From contig JAEZAS010000187.1 in NCBI GenBank assembly GCA_023430365.1, positions 1-6,913 of the forward strand: a stretch of DNA of 6,913 nucleotides, written 5' to 3'. Positions 5,889-6,913 of the stretch are shown piece after piece. The position numbers and the translations under genes were made by a program. Source of the stretch: Planctomycetota bacterium. Lineage in GTDB: Bacteria > Planctomycetota > Planctomycetia > Pirellulales > Pirellulaceae. Position 1 is the stretch's first letter. Each line of letters opens with the position of its first letter. The notes beneath the pieces were generated by a model. That model saw only the letters and a program-made list of their open reading frames with translations. It did no database searches and had not been told where the DNA came from.

Positions 5889-6311
5889 TCATCCCGCCGA
5901 GGCGTTTCCTTGTTCAGAGAGCGCGAGGATCGCTGCGAATAGATCCGATCGATGCAGCAGCCCAACGAGATCTCCATCCCGCATCACGGGATAGACCCTA
6001 TGCGATCGAGACAGGAACCCCTCGGCGGCGGAAACAAGATCAAGATCCACTGGCAGCGATCGCACCTCCCGCGTCATAAAGTCCGCGACTCTACCGTCCC
6101 ACTGCTGGTAGTAGCTCGCGTTGAGCATTGGACGAAAACAGTCTTTCTCCGTCAGAATGCCGGCAAGACCGCCGTCCTCATCAATCACGGGCGCGGCTGA
6201 TACATGCTGTCGAGCGAAGACGGCCACCGCCTCCCTGATCGGCATTGAAGGCAAAAGCCGTGGGAACTCGGCCCGCATGATGTGCTCGATCCCGACTTCG
6301 GTCGTCATCAT
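5889..6311 (-). CDS. Protein with two CBS domains, coupled to nqrM
   Basis: A 140-residue cytoplasmic protein consisting of a CBS pair. The first unit spans about 8-62 (IMRAEFPRLLPSMPIREAVAVF, then SAAPVIDEDGGLAGILTEKD). The second spans about 74-130 (VADFMTREVRSLPVDLDLVSAA, then RVYPVMRDGDLVGLLHRSDLF). CBS pairs bind adenine nucleotides such as AMP, ATP or SAM and usually regulate a partner enzyme or transporter; here there is no attached catalytic domain. Two adjacent ATGs (6311-6309 and 6308-6306) follow an AGGAGAAGGG. The first overlaps the nqrM stop as ATGA and the second as TGATG, so either start is translationally coupled to nqrM. The open frame reaches upstream to 6596, but that part is only the shadow of nqrM and apbE. 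The context suggests a regulatory link to Na+-NQR or to respiratory energy status; that is inference. Confidence 0.92.
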   Translation of the reverse strand: MMTTEVGIEHIMRAEFPRLLPSMPIREAVAVFARQHVSAAPVIDEDGGLAGILTEKDCFRPMLNASYYQQWDGRVADFMTREVRSLPVDLDLVSAAEGFLSRSHRVYPVMRDGDLVGLLHRSDLFAAILALSEQGNASAG

Positions 6312-6472
6312 CCCTTCTCCTGTACGTTGGCCGGGCAGCTGTCGCAGCGTCTCCCACCAAGACAGACGAGGCTCTCGCAGCTTCGGCGCGGCGCACCTCG
6401 GCCAAGCATGAGGCCGACGCCGAGGCCGGCGCCGGCAAGGCACATAATCACTACGGCGAGGAGTGCTTCCAT
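6308..6472 (-). CDS. nqrM: Na+-NQR maturation protein NqrM (DUF539)
   Basis: A 54-residue protein with one N-terminal membrane helix (about 3-23, MEALLAVVIMCLAGAGLGVGLML), then GR and a cysteine-rich tail: SC at 31-32, C37, and CDSC at 43-46. This is the NqrM plan: a single helix, a basic Gly/Arg/Pro turn, an S-C motif, and a Cys-x-x-Cys near the end. NqrM is needed for assembly of the Na+-translocating NADH:quinone reductase, probably by delivering iron to the site between NqrD and NqrE. The position directly after apbE is the usual one at the end of nqr operons. The start is clear: AGGAGG (complement of 6480-6485) lies seven bases before the ATG, which overlaps the apbE stop by one base (TGATG). 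The common SCGGL motif reads SCESL here, and C37 may be extra. Assignment rests on context plus Cys pattern. Confidence 0.85.
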   Translation of the reverse strand: MEALLAVVIMCLAGAGLGVGLMLGRGAPRRSCESLVCLGGRRCDSCPANVQEKG

Positions 6473-6913
6473 CAGTTGACCTCCTCGAAATGCAGCCGGA
6501 AATCCCCCGTCGCGACGCTGCGCAGGCCCTCGCCGTGCCGGAACAGGAACAGGGCGGAGAGGTTCCGCCGACGGGCGAGATCGGGTCCCGCCCCACCTGC
6601 CGCCATCAGCGCCGTCGCCCATCCGTCCGCGTCGCGGGCGTTCTTCGACAACACTGATACCGAGGCAAGCATGCTGTCGACCGGCTCGCTCTTCGAAGGG
6701 TCGATGATGTGGCTGTAGCGCCGCCGGCCGATGTCGTAGCCATTGGCCCGGTCGCCGGATGTCGCGACCGCCATCCCGTCCAGACGCAAGACCCCTGCGA
6801 TGTCGTCGCTGCCGGGGAGGGGATGCTCGACGCCGACCTGCCAGGCTCTGCCCGACGGGTGTCGGCCACGGGCGGCGCGCTCGCCGCCCCAGTTGACCAG
6901 GAAAAGTTCGTTT
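6472..6913 (-). CDS. apbE: FAD:protein FMN transferase ApbE, C-terminal part (gene runs off the window)
   Basis: About 146 C-terminal residues of a protein normally about 300-350 long; the 5' part lies beyond the right edge. Family landmarks in order are FLVNWGGERAARGRHPSGR, WQVGVEHP, DGMAVATSGDRANGYDIGRRRYSHIIDP, ASVSVLSKNARDADGWATALMAAGG, and a final ALFLFRHGEGL. The ATSGD, SHIIDP and DADGWATAL motifs hold the residues that in ApbE bind the metal and flavin. The enzyme transfers FMN from FAD to a threonine of target proteins in the periplasm, notably NqrB and NqrC. The visible part shows no frameshift and no missing active-site motif. It ends one base into the nqrM start, after a strong AGGAGG inside its last codons. 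With nqrM next to it, the expected upstream neighbours beyond the window are nqrA-F. Confidence 0.93.
   Translation of the reverse strand, partial: NELFLVNWGGERAARGRHPSGRAWQVGVEHPLPGSDDIAGVLRLDGMAVATSGDRANGYDIGRRRYSHIIDPSKSEPVDSMLASVSVLSKNARDADGWATALMAAGGAGPDLARRRNLSALFLFRHGEGLRSVATGDFRLHFEEVN
6480..6485 (-). promoter_or_regulatory. Strong ribosome binding site for nqrM inside apbE
   Basis: The minus strand reads AGGAGG here, seven bases before the nqrM ATG, within the last codons of apbE. Together with the one-base stop/start overlap it fixes the start of this very short gene and indicates high, coupled translation. Confidence 0.75.

Noticed and set aside
6425..6436. 12-base palindrome gccggcgccggc
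   Set aside because: It lies within nqrM codons for Ala and Gly in the membrane helix and is expected from GC-rich codon use.
6312..6596. Upstream extension of the CBS frame by 95 codons
   Set aside because: It overlaps nqrM and apbE out of frame and is Arg/Pro-rich; a strong ribosome binding site precedes the ATG at 6311.

Overview
GC-rich bacterial window, most likely from an alphaproteobacterium. This is inferred from codon use, the rhizobial/sphingomonad flavour of the IS5-type transposase, the DUF2853 and TspO genes, and the protein compositions; no rRNA or other phylogenetic marker is present. The region looks like a mosaic junction: an insertion-sequence remnant, two unrelated plus-strand operons, a gene-poor spacer, and the tail of a minus-strand operon.

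Layout. 1-86: end of an unidentified plus-strand reading frame, cut off by the window edge. About 87-690: 5' part of an IS5-family element on the minus strand. Its transposase has a good start and ribosome binding site, but is cut after about 175 residues by the junction at about 84-89, losing two of the three DDE residues. 691-1084: no convincing gene. 1085-2384: three collinear plus-strand genes (DUF2853 protein, small cupin, TspO/MBR membrane protein), which look like a stress or redox housekeeping group. 2605-5569: a tightly overlapped plus-strand operon with a membrane-fusion (HlyD/MacA-like) protein, a MacB/FtsX-type ABC permease and a LolD/MacB-type ATPase. Together these would form an inner-membrane ABC exporter that needs a separate outer-membrane channel. 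5570-5888: gene-poor spacer with possible gene relics and a hairpin. 5889-6913 (minus strand): apbE (3' part), nqrM and a two-CBS-domain protein, joined by start/stop overlaps.

How they work together. ApbE attaches FMN covalently to NqrB and NqrC, and NqrM is needed for maturation of the Na+-translocating NADH:quinone reductase. The right edge is therefore very probably the distal end of an nqr operon whose structural genes lie beyond position 6913. The CBS gene coupled to it is the least expected member and could sense nucleotides in connection with this respiratory complex. The ABC operon and the nqr tail converge on 5570-5888, where the inverted repeat at 5856-5876 is a candidate shared terminator.

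No tRNA, rRNA, CRISPR array or replication origin was seen. I see no clear sign of a wholly new system. The points most worth a second look are the apbE-nqrM-CBS coupling, the IS junction, and the possible truncated fourth gene after the ABC ATPase.
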